Assembly: GCA_963605415.1 (NCBI GenBank)
Contig: CAVCUL010000005.1
Coordinates: 73,577-137,576 of the forward strand
Direction of reading: 5' to 3'
Source of the DNA: CAG-217 sp963605415
GTDB taxonomy: Bacteria > Bacillota > Clostridia > Oscillospirales > Acutalibacteraceae
Length of the DNA stretch: 64,000 nucleotides
Shown one piece after another: positions 57,073 through 64,000 of the stretch. Under the pieces are notes generated by a model that saw only the letters and a program-made list of their open reading frames with translations, had not been told where the DNA came from and ran no database searches. Every line of letters begins with the position of its first letter. Positions within the stretch are counted from its first letter, which is position 1. Made by a program: the position numbers and the translations under genes.

Positions 57073-57107
57073 ATTTGAATAAAAGTGCGTTATGCGTTAT
57101 GTGTTGA

Positions 57108-57653
57108 TCAACTGCAAATCAGTTGGCCGTAGCCCTTACCTCGCTTGTAGATCACGCAGGTTTGACCGTCCGGCGCCAGGTAAACGAAAAAGCTGTGCCC
57201 CAGCATTTCCATCTGCACGATGGCCTCATCGTCTGTCATCATTTGCAGCTGAATTTCCTTTTTGCGCTGAATGTCCACGGCGGAGCGGTCGTAGCTTTCA
57301 AAGTCGTCCATGGTTACTTCTTCCATCGGCTCCAGCATGGAGGCGATCTGGTCAATGCCGCCCTTACGCTTTTTATCTACCAGGTAGGTCTTCAGCTTGC
57401 GCAGCTTCCGCTTTAAGTCGTCCACTGCCATATCAATGACCGGCTCAATCTTGTCTGCCCGGGCCTCGCCGCGGATAAAGGAGCCAATGTACTTCACCGT
57501 AATGTCGCACTTGTAGCCGTCCTTTACCTTGGCCAGGGTCACATCAAAGGAGGCGTTGTCCGGCAACATTTTTTCAATGCGCTGGAGTTCTTTGTCAATG
57601 CCGTCTTTGGTGCCTTGCTTCAGGTCAAATCCTCTTGCCGTAATGTTGATCAT
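57108..57653 (-). CDS. hpf: Ribosome hibernation promoting factor, long form
   Basis: A 181-residue long-type HPF. The N-terminal S30AE domain (MINITARGFDLKQGTKDGIDKELQRIEKMLPDNASFDVTLAKVKDGYKCDITVKYIGSFIRGEARADKIEPVIDMAVDDLKRKLRKLKTYLVDKKR, about 1-98) binds in the decoding region. The C-terminal domain (about 125-181: EIQLQMMTDDEAIVQMEMLGHSFFVYLAPDGQTCVIYKRGKGYGQLI) mediates dimerisation of 70S ribosomes to 100S particles. AAAGGGGTGA precedes the ATG. A TATAAT lies upstream but a matching -35 is poor, compatible with control by an alternative or activated polymerase. Confidence 0.96.
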   Translation of the reverse strand: MINITARGFDLKQGTKDGIDKELQRIEKMLPDNASFDVTLAKVKDGYKCDITVKYIGSFIRGEARADKIEPVIDMAVDDLKRKLRKLKTYLVDKKRKGGIDQIASMLEPMEEVTMDDFESYDRSAVDIQRKKEIQLQMMTDDEAIVQMEMLGHSFFVYLAPDGQTCVIYKRGKGYGQLICS

Positions 57654-57729
57654 ACTATCACCCCTTTGGGAATTCAGAGGTCTTCCTCTGTATCTATATT
57701 ATACACCACCGGGAGAGAAAGAAAAAGTA

Positions 57730-57758
57730 TTGAGGTTTTGGCTGTTTTGTAGTATAAT
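57730..57758 (+). promoter_or_regulatory. Promoter of the GH28-like gene
   Basis: TTGAGG (57730-57735), 17-bp spacer, TATAAT (57753-57758), 53 bp before the start codon. Confidence 0.65.
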
Positions 57759-57811
57759 ATATAGCCGACGGCCCCGCTGCGGGCACAACGAAAATCGACG
57801 AGGATTTACCT

Positions 57812-59422
57812 ATGCGTAAAACGAGACGAACCGGAATAGATAAGCTGCATACTCTGCTCTTCGGGCAGGATCTGCGGATCACAGAGGGCGAACCGTATTG
57901 TCAGGTGCGCCCTTTTGATTTTGCTACGGATTTTGAGCCTCGGCACCTGACAAAACCGCTGCCCGCCCCGGCAGGGGAAGTGTTTGACATTCGCACCTTT
58001 GGGGCGGATCCGGCGGCGGAGGATAACGCCCCGGCGGTGCAGCAGGCGGTGGACGCGGCGGCGAAAGTGGGCGGTACCGTGTTGGTGGACGGGGGCAGCT
58101 ACCCCATGTCTACGGTAGAGCTGCGCAGCGGGGTGACGCTGTTTATTGCCCCCGGCAGCTTTCTGGCCGCGCGGCCGGACGGCAAGGGCTTTCGCCACAA
58201 GGCGCTGCTGTATGGCCGGGATCTAACCCATGTAACCCTCACCGGCGGCGGTGGCTTAGAGGGGGAGGGGCACCGCTTTGGCCTGTGCCCGGCGCTGCCG
58301 CAGAACTGTACGGAACCTGCCGACCTGATCAATGTGATCGAAATGCGGCGCACCTACCGTGCCCAGCTGCGCTTTGCCCACCCCAGTAAGTATGGCGGGC
58401 TGCTGTGCCTGGAGCAGTGCCAAGGGGTGCATATCCACCATTTCCTTTTCCAAAACAGTGCCCACTGGACCTGTCGGCTGCAAATGTGCCGGGATGTGCT
58501 GGTGGAACACGCCGCCATTCGCAATAACCGAAATGTAGCCAACGCAGACGGCTTTGACATTGTAGGCGGGCAGGACCTGACCTTTCGTCACTGCACGGTG
58601 TCTACCGCGGACGACGGCTTTGTGTTCAAGCACGCGGTATGGCTGGGCAGCAGCGGCGAAATGCGCCATATTTTAGTAGAGGACTGCCGGGTGGACAGCC
58701 GCACCAACTGCGTCAAGATCGGCACAGAGACCACTTATCCCATTACAGATGTGACCGTGCGCCGGTGCCAACTGGAGCTGCAAGACCTGTACCCGGGTGC
58801 CGTCAGCGGTATCAGCGTAGAGGCCTGTGACGGCTCTGTGGTGTCGCAGGTGCATTTTGAAGAGATTGAGATGACCCGCTGCACCTGCCCGATTTTTATT
58901 CGGCTGGGCAACCGCAACCGGGCGGCTACCGTAACGGCGGAGAGCGCCAACGCTGTGGAATTCGGCGCCAAGAAGCAGCCCGGCGGCACGGTGGATAAGC
59001 ACCGCTTTGACGGCAAAAGCGCCGTGCGGGACATTACTTTTGATCGGATCACTGCTCTGGAGGCGGAAATACCCATCATTATTGCCGGGTATCGCCAGCA
59101 GGGGCGCAGCCATCGGGTGGAGCGGGTAACGCTCCGTGATGTGCAGATCACCTACGCCAACCGACCGGAGATCGTGGATCGGCGGCTGTTTATCCCGGAG
59201 TATGTGCACACTTACCCGGAGGGCTGGCGCTTTCGCAATCTGCCGTCCTACGGCATTTGGGCACGGCACACTCGGGACCTGCATTGCACCAATGTGACCG
59301 TCCGTCACCCCCGGTACACCCGGCGGCCGTTTCGCATTTTGCAGGACTGCCCCGGCGCTCGGCTCACCGATACATACGGCGAAAGCCAGGGCCTGCTTGG
59401 CACGGACAGAGATAACGGCTAA
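57812..59422 (+). CDS. Glycoside hydrolase family 28-like pectinolytic enzyme, cytoplasmic
   Basis: A 536-residue right-handed beta-helix protein. The start of the helix is FDIRTFGADPAAEDNAPAVQQAVDAAAKVGGTVLVDGGSYPMSTVELRSGVTLFIAPGSFL, the standard polygalacturonase N-cap. GH28 active-site-like motifs are NADGFDI (about 243, matching NTDG-D) and ADDGFVFK (about 266, the DD pair). The usual GHG turn is not obvious, and TNCVKIGTET takes the place of the R-I-K strand. It has no signal peptide, so it would act on imported oligogalacturonides or similar uronides, as exo-acting enzymes do. The exact linkage is unknown. Gene order: own promoter, then a terminator shared with the convergent mmsA gene. 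Confidence 0.8.
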   Translation: MRKTRRTGIDKLHTLLFGQDLRITEGEPYCQVRPFDFATDFEPRHLTKPLPAPAGEVFDIRTFGADPAAEDNAPAVQQAVDAAAKVGGTVLVDGGSYPMSTVELRSGVTLFIAPGSFLAARPDGKGFRHKALLYGRDLTHVTLTGGGGLEGEGHRFGLCPALPQNCTEPADLINVIEMRRTYRAQLRFAHPSKYGGLLCLEQCQGVHIHHFLFQNSAHWTCRLQMCRDVLVEHAAIRNNRNVANADGFDIVGGQDLTFRHCTVSTADDGFVFKHAVWLGSSGEMRHILVEDCRVDSRTNCVKIGTETTYPITDVTVRRCQLELQDLYPGAVSGISVEACDGSVVSQVHFEEIEMTRCTCPIFIRLGNRNRAATVTAESANAVEFGAKKQPGGTVDKHRFDGKSAVRDITFDRITALEAEIPIIIAGYRQQGRSHRVERVTLRDVQITYANRPEIVDRRLFIPEYVHTYPEGWRFRNLPSYGIWARHTRDLHCTNVTVRHPRYTRRPFRILQDCPGARLTDTYGESQGLLGTDRDNG

Positions 59423-59436
59423 GAGATAAGTATAAG

Positions 59437-59466
59437 AAAAGAGCACACCGTGATCGGTGTGCTCTT
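59437..59466. terminator. Bidirectional terminator between the GH28-like gene and mmsA
   Basis: Ten-bp perfect stem GAGCACACCG (59441-59450) / CGGTGTGCTC (59455-59464); the better T tract is on the minus strand. Confidence 0.85.
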
Positions 59467-59480
59467 GCTGTTTATTCGGC

Positions 59481-60986
59481 TTAGATGGTGCCGTCCCAGG
59501 TGGAGACTTCCGTTGCCTTTTTCTCCTCCTCGTCGAACCAGTGGGTGGTGACCGCCTTGCTCTCGGTGTAAAAGCGATAGGCGTCCTTGCCAAGGCAATG
59601 CAGGTCGCCGAAGAAAGACTTTTTGTGCCCGCTAAAGGGGATAAAGCCTACCGGCACCGGAATGCCCACATTGATGCCTACCTGGCCGCCGTCGGTGCGG
59701 CGGGCGAACTCTCGGGCATAATAGCCGCTCTGGGTATAGATCACGGAGCCGTTTGCATAGGGATTAGCGTTCATAATGGCCAGGCCCTCCTCAAAGTCCT
59801 TGCACCGCTTAATGCAGAGCACCGGGCCAAAGACCTCCTCATCGCCGATGGTCATATCCGCCGTTACATGGTCAAAAATAGTGGGGCCTACAAAGTAGCC
59901 GTTCTCGTAACCCTCCACAACGGCGTTGCGGCCGTCCAGCACCAGGGTGGCGCCCTCGGCTACGCCCTTGTCAATATCGGCCAGCACTTCTTTATAGTGC
60001 TTCTCATAAGTGATGGGGCCCAGGCGGGAACTCTTGTCCCAGGCGGGGCCGCAGTTCACTTTTTTCACCTGTTTTTTCAGTTCTGCTACAAAGGCGTCTG
60101 CAATGCTGTCTTGTACCACGCAGCAGGACAGAGCCATGCAGCGCTGACCGGCACAGCCGAATGCGGAATTGATCACGCCGGCTACCGTGCGCTCCAGGGC
60201 ACAGTCCTCCATTACCAGTGCGTGGTTCTTTGCCTGGCACAGGGCCTGGCAGCGCTTGCCGTTGGCAGCGGCTTTCTCATAGATTTTCAGACCCACCGGG
60301 GTGGAGCCAACAAAGGTAATGCCCTTTACATCCGGGTGCTCCAGAATGGTGTTGATCTCATTGCGGGAGCAGGTGACCACATTGATCACGCCGTCCGGCA
60401 CGCCTGCGTCCTTGTACAGCTGGGCAAAGAGCATAGCGGTCTTTGGGGTCAGGGAAGCGGCTTTCAGCACCAGGGTATTGCCGGTGGCAATGCAGGTGGG
60501 GGCCATCCAGCCAAAGGGGATCATGGCCGGGAAGTTTACCGGCACAATGCCTGCAAATACGCCCAGCGGCTCTCTGTACTTCACGGTATCGTATCCGTGA
60601 GAGGCGTCCATAATGGACTCGCCCATCATCAGGGACGGCACCTGGGTGGCCAGCTCTGTGCCCTCTTTTGCCTTGAGCACATCTCCCTCAGACTCTGCCC
60701 AAACCTTGCCGTTCTCCTTGGCAACGCTCATGGTCAGTTCGTCCATGCGCTCTATGATCAGCTCCCGCACGCGGTACAGGATCTGTGCCCGCTTAATGGC
60801 CGGGGTGGCACTCCAGCCCGGATAAGCGGCCTTGGCGGCTGCAATGGCCTCCAGCACCTCATCGTTGGTGCAGCAGGGGGCCTGGCCGGTGACCTCGCCG
60901 GTGGACGGGTTGTGCAGGTCATACCATTTGTCCGTCTTGGACTCACGGAACTGCCCGTTCACAAAGTACTTCAGCTTTTCTGCCAT
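59481..60986 (-). CDS. mmsA: CoA-acylating methylmalonate-semialdehyde dehydrogenase
   Basis: A 501-residue member of the aldehyde dehydrogenase superfamily. Catalytic Cys is in NSAFGCAGQRCMALS (about residue 283), the NAD-binding turn is GSTPVGLKIYEKA, and the C-terminal KKSFFGDLHCLGKDAYRFYTESKAVTTHWF is characteristic of MmsA/IolA. It oxidises malonate or methylmalonate semialdehyde to acetyl- or propionyl-CoA with NAD+. In Bacillus the gene (iolA) ends the myo-inositol pathway; here no iol or valine-degradation gene is adjacent, so the pathway is open. AGAGAGGT precedes the ATG. Confidence 0.93.
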   Translation of the reverse strand: MAEKLKYFVNGQFRESKTDKWYDLHNPSTGEVTGQAPCCTNDEVLEAIAAAKAAYPGWSATPAIKRAQILYRVRELIIERMDELTMSVAKENGKVWAESEGDVLKAKEGTELATQVPSLMMGESIMDASHGYDTVKYREPLGVFAGIVPVNFPAMIPFGWMAPTCIATGNTLVLKAASLTPKTAMLFAQLYKDAGVPDGVINVVTCSRNEINTILEHPDVKGITFVGSTPVGLKIYEKAAANGKRCQALCQAKNHALVMEDCALERTVAGVINSAFGCAGQRCMALSCCVVQDSIADAFVAELKKQVKKVNCGPAWDKSSRLGPITYEKHYKEVLADIDKGVAEGATLVLDGRNAVVEGYENGYFVGPTIFDHVTADMTIGDEEVFGPVLCIKRCKDFEEGLAIMNANPYANGSVIYTQSGYYAREFARRTDGGQVGINVGIPVPVGFIPFSGHKKSFFGDLHCLGKDAYRFYTESKAVTTHWFDEEEKKATEVSTWDGTI

Positions 60987-61042
60987 AGATTTTACCTCTC
61001 TTATCCTCCCCGTTGTAAAACAGGGTATAATTTTGCAATTTC

Positions 61043-61072
61043 ATTGTACCACAGCCCCAGCGCCAAAATCAA
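61043..61072 (-). promoter_or_regulatory. Putative promoter of mmsA
   Basis: Minus strand TTGATT (61072-61067), 18-bp spacer, TACAAT (61048-61043). Confidence 0.55.
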
Positions 61073-61179
61073 TACCCAGCCGCCGGGAACCCCCTATATT
61101 GAACAAAAGCGCACTTGCCGTCACATTTGACAGTCCCTTGCATAGAATGGGAAAGAAATAACGGCAAAGAAGGGGTAGT

Positions 61180-61785
61180 ATGGGCGAGCGCACGGTGGTA
61201 CTGGCTGGCGGTAACAATGGGGATAAAGAGACATTGCTGCGGGAGCTTTTGGGGCGGCGGCAAGGGGGTGCCTGGTGCTATTCGTACCGGCATATCACCT
61301 ATGATCTGCGGTTGTTGCCCCTGTGTGCCCTGCAAAGTCCGGCGCTGCGCGGGGCGGACTGCACGGTGCTGGTGACTCCGGCACTGGACTTGCAGCGGGC
61401 GCTGGCGGCGGTACCTGTGCTGTGGCAGCGCAGTCATCGGCTGGTGGTGTATGTTACCGGTATGGGCGCCGCTCGGCGGCGTGGCGTTTTTATCGACCCG
61501 GCGACGCTGTCTGCCGGGCTGGGGTGCCCGGTGGTGGTGGCCACCCCTTACAGCAGCCGTGGGGTCAATCGGCTGCTGGCGGCGGTGGATCGGGTGATGC
61601 ACTTTCCGCCGGTGCCCCACACGCCGGGAGACACTCATATGCAAACCGTGCTGGCGGCAGCGTTACACCGGAAAAACCAGATGCGCACATTCCGGCACCG
61701 TATGGCGTGGACAGCAGCACTGTGCGTGATCCTATGGGCGCTGGCTGCATTGGCCCTGGCGCTGCTGTGTTTTGGAAGGGGTTAG
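61180..61785 (+). CDS. Degenerate FeoB-like G-domain protein with C-terminal membrane helix
   Basis: A 201-residue protein whose order of elements follows the FeoB G domain: TVVLAGGNNGDKETLLRELLGRR at the P-loop position, DCTVLVTPALDLQRALAAVPVLWQRSHRLVVYVTGMGAARRRGVFIDPATLSAGLGCPVVVATPYSSRGVNRLLAAVDRV matching the FeoB 'D-V-x-D-A-x-N-L-x-R-N-L ... A-x-K-x-G-I-x-I-D ... L-G-x-P-V-V' stretch. The catalytic motifs are broken: the P-loop ends G-D-K-E, no DxxG is seen and NKxD is lost. The C-terminus (TAALCVILWALAALALALLCFG) is one membrane helix. Probably a pseudo-GTPase; no feoA or feoB is nearby. GAAGGGG ribosome site before ATG 61180. Confidence 0.65.
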   Translation: MGERTVVLAGGNNGDKETLLRELLGRRQGGAWCYSYRHITYDLRLLPLCALQSPALRGADCTVLVTPALDLQRALAAVPVLWQRSHRLVVYVTGMGAARRRGVFIDPATLSAGLGCPVVVATPYSSRGVNRLLAAVDRVMHFPPVPHTPGDTHMQTVLAAALHRKNQMRTFRHRMAWTAALCVILWALAALALALLCFGRG

Positions 61786-61879
61786 GACGCTATTTGGTTG
61801 CATATTCGGCGCGCAAGTCTACGCTCTGTAAGTCGGTTGCGTGTGTGACACGATCCGACACGGTTTATCCACAGTTTTG

Positions 61880-61909
61880 AAGCGGTAGCTCATGCTGCCG
61901 CTTTCTTGC
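61880..61909 (+). terminator. Probable terminator after the FeoB-like gene
   Basis: Stem AAGCGGTAGC / GCTGCCGCTT around TCAT (one T-G pair), followed by TCTTGCTG; short T tract. Confidence 0.6.
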
Positions 61910-61990
61910 TGTGCCATATTGCTTTAGCGCTGTGCTACGCTACATTTTTTTGAATTTGCCGAATATTTATGCAAAATCCTTGTTTTTTGC

Positions 61991-62019
61991 TTGCATTTTT
62001 ATCAGACTTATCATAAAAT
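61991..62019 (+). promoter_or_regulatory. Promoter of the M28 peptidase gene
   Basis: TTGCAT (61991-61996), 17-bp spacer, TAAAAT (62014-62019), 40 bp before the start codon. Confidence 0.7.
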
Positions 62020-62059
62020 ATATTTATCTTTTTTCAAATTCTGAACAGGAGGCCTGAAC

Positions 62060-63406
62060 ATGAGAGAAGAATCCAAATCCTATGCCCGCGAAGCTATGGA
62101 CATTGTGGAACACGCCGCACACAAAATCGGCTCCCGTTTGCCCGGCTCTGACGGTGAGATCAAATTCCACCAGTATATGGGCGACAAATTGCGTGACATT
62201 GGCATTGAGCCCAAGACGGAGGAATTTGCTGTTTCTCCCCGGTCCGGTATCGGCGGTCTGTCCTATGCCGGTTGGTCCGGCGTGATTATGAGCATTGGCG
62301 CCATTATTGCCCTGGCCTGTGGCTTTAATAAGCTGTGGTATGCGCTGGCAGCGCTGGGCATCATTTCCATTTTTTGGTTGGTGATGAGCTGCTTTTTCTA
62401 CAAAACCTGGTTTGACATGTTCTTCCCCCAGGAGATCAGCCGCAACACCCTTGGCGTGCTGGAGCCGGAGGACGGTAAGTACGACTATACCATTATCCTG
62501 TCCGGTCATACGGATACTTCCTGGTGCTGGCGCCACAGTGAGCATGCTTATAAGTATGCCAAGACCAAGCCGGTGATGGGCTTGATCGCTACATATGGCA
62601 AGGTGGGCTTCGGCGCGGTATGCTTCTTCTTTATTGCGCTGTTTTCCATATTTATGGCTGTGGTGAATATTTGCGATTATGCCGGCGCCCAGTGGGTACA
62701 GATCATGCTGGCCTCTCAGGCCTGGGATACCATTATGTTTATCATGAACTTTGTACCTATCGTGACAGCCATCGGCGCACTGTTTGTAGTGATGTGGGGC
62801 GATCCTAATCCCCGTAACGCTTCCCGCGGCGCTATGGATAACGCCACCGGTATCGGCCTGAGCTATGCGGTGATTAAGTATTTCAAAGAGCACCCGGAGA
62901 AGATGCCCAAGAACTGCCGCATTGTAGACGCCAACATCGGCTCTGAGGAGGCGGGTCTGCGCGGCTCCATGTACTTTGCCCAGGAGCACCGCTTTGATGA
63001 TCTGTCTAAAAACGCCTGGAATATTAACATTGATTCTGTCGCAGATAAGGACTACTTTGAAGTGGTTATTAAGGACGACTGGCAGGGCGTGCGCTTTGAT
63101 ACAGATATGGAAAAGATGTTTAAGGACACCTTTAATGAGCTGGGTATCGAGAGCAAGACAAACGGTTGTATCCACAATCCCGTTGGTGGCTGCGACTCTA
63201 CGCCTATGACCCGTGCGGGCATTAAGTCCGTGACCTTTGCGGCCCAGAACCCCATGCTCACCTATTATTACCACACCTGGCGGGATATGCCGGAGCGGTT
63301 TGAGATGGAGACCGTAGGCGACGGCTTTGATGTGATTCTTGGCGTGATCGACAAGATCGCCGCTTTCCAGGAAAAGAACGGCTACAACGGCCCCCAGAAG
63401 AAATAA
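62060..63406 (+). CDS. Membrane-embedded M28 family aminopeptidase
   Basis: A 448-residue zinc peptidase. The co-catalytic site is complete: H in ILSGHTDTSW (about 153), bridging D in GAMDNATG (about 262), catalytic EE in GSEEAGL (about 296-297), D in NINIDSVAD and H in YYYHTWRD (about 413). Unusually, hydrophobic helices are inserted into the domain: two at about 70-115, before the first ligand, and two at about 190-250, between the first and second ligands (VGFGAVCFFFIALFSIFMAVVNI; IMFIMNFVPIVTAIGALFVVMW). No signal peptide. The active site may sit at the membrane surface; substrate unknown. AGGAGGCCTGAAC precedes ATG. Confidence 0.85.
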   Translation: MREESKSYAREAMDIVEHAAHKIGSRLPGSDGEIKFHQYMGDKLRDIGIEPKTEEFAVSPRSGIGGLSYAGWSGVIMSIGAIIALACGFNKLWYALAALGIISIFWLVMSCFFYKTWFDMFFPQEISRNTLGVLEPEDGKYDYTIILSGHTDTSWCWRHSEHAYKYAKTKPVMGLIATYGKVGFGAVCFFFIALFSIFMAVVNICDYAGAQWVQIMLASQAWDTIMFIMNFVPIVTAIGALFVVMWGDPNPRNASRGAMDNATGIGLSYAVIKYFKEHPEKMPKNCRIVDANIGSEEAGLRGSMYFAQEHRFDDLSKNAWNINIDSVADKDYFEVVIKDDWQGVRFDTDMEKMFKDTFNELGIESKTNGCIHNPVGGCDSTPMTRAGIKSVTFAAQNPMLTYYYHTWRDMPERFEMETVGDGFDVILGVIDKIAAFQEKNGYNGPQKK

Positions 63407-63421
63407 GAATTCCGATGAGAA

Positions 63422-63454
63422 CACCCCAAGGTTGCAGCCTTGGGGTGATTTTTT
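63422..63454 (+). terminator. Rho-independent terminator after the M28 peptidase
   Basis: Ten-bp stem CACCCCAAGG (63422-63431) / CCTTGGGGTG (63438-63447), followed by ATTTTTTG. Confidence 0.93.
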
Positions 63455-63465
63455 GAATAGATAAA

Positions 63466-63498
63466 AAAGAACGGATGGCGGCGTACCATCCGTTCTTT
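63466..63498. terminator. Bidirectional terminator, end of the cupin gene
   Basis: Thirteen-bp perfect stem AAAGAACGGATGG / CCATCCGTTCTTT around CGGCGTA. Confidence 0.88.
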
Positions 63499-63505
63499 TG
63501 CGTAT

Positions 63506-63847
63506 TTAGTTGTTATGCGGGAAGACGACGGTCAGCAGCCACTTAAAGTCCTCCGGGGCGTACACCGCGTGGGGCTTTTTGGCGGGCATGACCAGCGCCT
63601 CGCCGGGCTTTACCAGGTAGGGCACACCGTCTACGGTGAACTGGCCTACGCCCTCCAGCACGGTGACCATCGCGTCGCCGGTGGAGTCGTGAGTGCCGAT
63701 CTCCTCCCCGGCTGCAAAGGCAAACAGGGTCACGCTGACGGCGTCATTCTGCGCCAGGGTCTTGCTGACCACCTGGCCGGACTGCACCTGGACTTGATCC
63801 GCCAGGCCGAAAATCTCCTCATGAGGTACATTCTTAATGTAAGGCAT
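63506..63847 (-). CDS. Small cupin-domain protein
   Basis: A 113-residue single-domain cupin. Motif 1 is GEEIGTHDSTGDAMVTVLEGVGQFTVDG (G-x5-H-x-S in place of the usual G-x5-H-x-H, so one metal ligand is changed) and motif 2 is GEALVMPAKKPHAVYAPEDFKW (H retained). Such proteins range from sugar isomerases and dioxygenases to sensors; no specific activity can be assigned. ATG 63847 is chosen because of AAAGGAAGTG upstream. Transcribed alone. Confidence 0.82.
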   Translation of the reverse strand: MPYIKNVPHEEIFGLADQVQVQSGQVVSKTLAQNDAVSVTLFAFAAGEEIGTHDSTGDAMVTVLEGVGQFTVDGVPYLVKPGEALVMPAKKPHAVYAPEDFKWLLTVVFPHNN

Positions 63848-64000
63848 AGTTGCACTTCCTTTCCTTGTCTTATCTCTATTATAGCAAACCCGTAGCCAAA
63901 TATCCACCACAAAATAACAACCACCGGCAAAGTGAACCGCCCCATATTGTGCAGACAGTACAAAAAGAGCCTACTTGAAGTAGAAAATTAAATTTTAAGC
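63848..64000 (-). promoter_or_regulatory. Upstream region of the cupin gene to the window end
   Basis: Minus strand TATAAT (63883-63878) with an extended -10 (TTTGC before it) and no good -35. Nothing else is recognisable up to the edge. Confidence 0.5.

Larger units (their letters stand above)
61786..62059. other. Intergenic region with terminator, single DnaA-box-like 9-mer and peptidase promoter
   Basis: Between the FeoB-like gene and the peptidase. It holds a hairpin terminator (61880-61909), one TTATCCACA (61866-61874) and the promoter at 61991-62019. A lone DnaA box is not an origin. No gene seen. Confidence 0.5.

Noticed and set aside
59457..61130. Plus-strand 557-codon frame opposite mmsA
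   Set aside because: Antisense to a well-matched dehydrogenase; composition is that of a shadow frame and no family similarity is visible.
61866..61874. TTATCCACA, a perfect DnaA-box 9-mer
   Set aside because: Only one copy, with no AT-rich unwinding element cluster or dnaA/dnaN nearby, so neither an origin nor a clear DnaA-regulated promoter can be claimed.
61981..62019. Resemblance of the M28 promoter (AAATCCTTG...TAAAAT) to the twin GPH promoters
   Set aside because: The match is short, gapped and in AT-rich sequence; the spacing differs, so it is likely to be chance.
1..64000. CRISPR arrays, tRNA/rRNA genes, IS elements or prophage
   Set aside because: No regularly spaced repeats, cloverleaf-like sequences, transposase or phage-type proteins, or target-site duplications were seen on either strand.

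Overview
The window looks like a chromosomal segment of a mid-GC Gram-positive anaerobe of class Clostridia, probably a gut member of the Oscillospirales/Ruminococcaceae (lineage inferred, not tested). Grounds: a Firmicutes-order S10-spc-alpha ribosomal protein cluster including secY-adk-map-infA-rpmJ and a zinc-type S14; AGGAGG-type ribosome sites; sigma-A promoters (TTGACA-17-TATAAT); the Firmicutes-type run corC-phoH-ybeY-era-yqzL-recO-mutS2; an archaeal-type IMP cyclohydrolase; long-form HPF; and a dockerin/BspA-like surface protein. No tRNA, rRNA, insertion sequence, prophage or CRISPR array was seen.

Layout. 1-2.2 kb: tail of an aminotransferase, a sugar-isomerase-like TIM barrel and a DMT exporter. 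2.2-6.3 kb: nrdR, an Rrf2 regulator, then a copper module (csoR with two operators around its promoter, and copA carrying a metal-binding domain at each end). 6.4-11.3 kb: a lipoprotein, two paralogous GPH-family sugar symporters with near-identical promoters, and a GNAT enzyme. 11.6-17.6 kb, minus strand: GPH symporter, cytoplasmic sulfatase, TauE/SafE exporter and MscS channel as one likely operon, then an FkbM-like methyltransferase. 17.6-24.2 kb: housekeeping run corC-like, phoH, ybeY, era, yqzL, recO, mutS2. 24.2-40.2 kb: a strong promoter, a roughly 325-nt leader, and 30 ribosomal/translation/secretion genes from rpsJ to rplQ. 40.3-43.6 kb: an unknown protein overlapping an ECF-like sigma factor, then a large secreted repeat/dockerin protein. 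43.6-48.1 kb: purE-purM-purN and, behind a structured leader with its own promoter, purO-purD. 48.2-51.5 kb: MacA/MacB-like adaptor and permease without an ATPase. 51.6-57.7 kb: NahK-like sugar kinase, GNAT, GPH symporter with a divergently oriented-looking but co-directional TetR regulator, gdhA and hpf. 57.7-64 kb: GH28-like pectinolytic enzyme, methylmalonate-semialdehyde dehydrogenase, a degenerate FeoB-like G-domain protein, a membrane-spanning M28 peptidase and a cupin.

How the genes fit together: much of the accessory content points to import of glycosides or uronides (four GPH symporters) followed by intracellular processing (sulfatase, GH28 enzyme and sugar kinase, none with a signal peptide), with sulfate or sulfite probably exported by TauE. 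The most interesting items are the two-state RNA-like leader in front of purO, a probable internal start in copA that would yield a free CopZ-like chaperone, the pseudo-GTPase membrane protein, and the adaptor protein interrupted by a cell-surface-type repeat domain.
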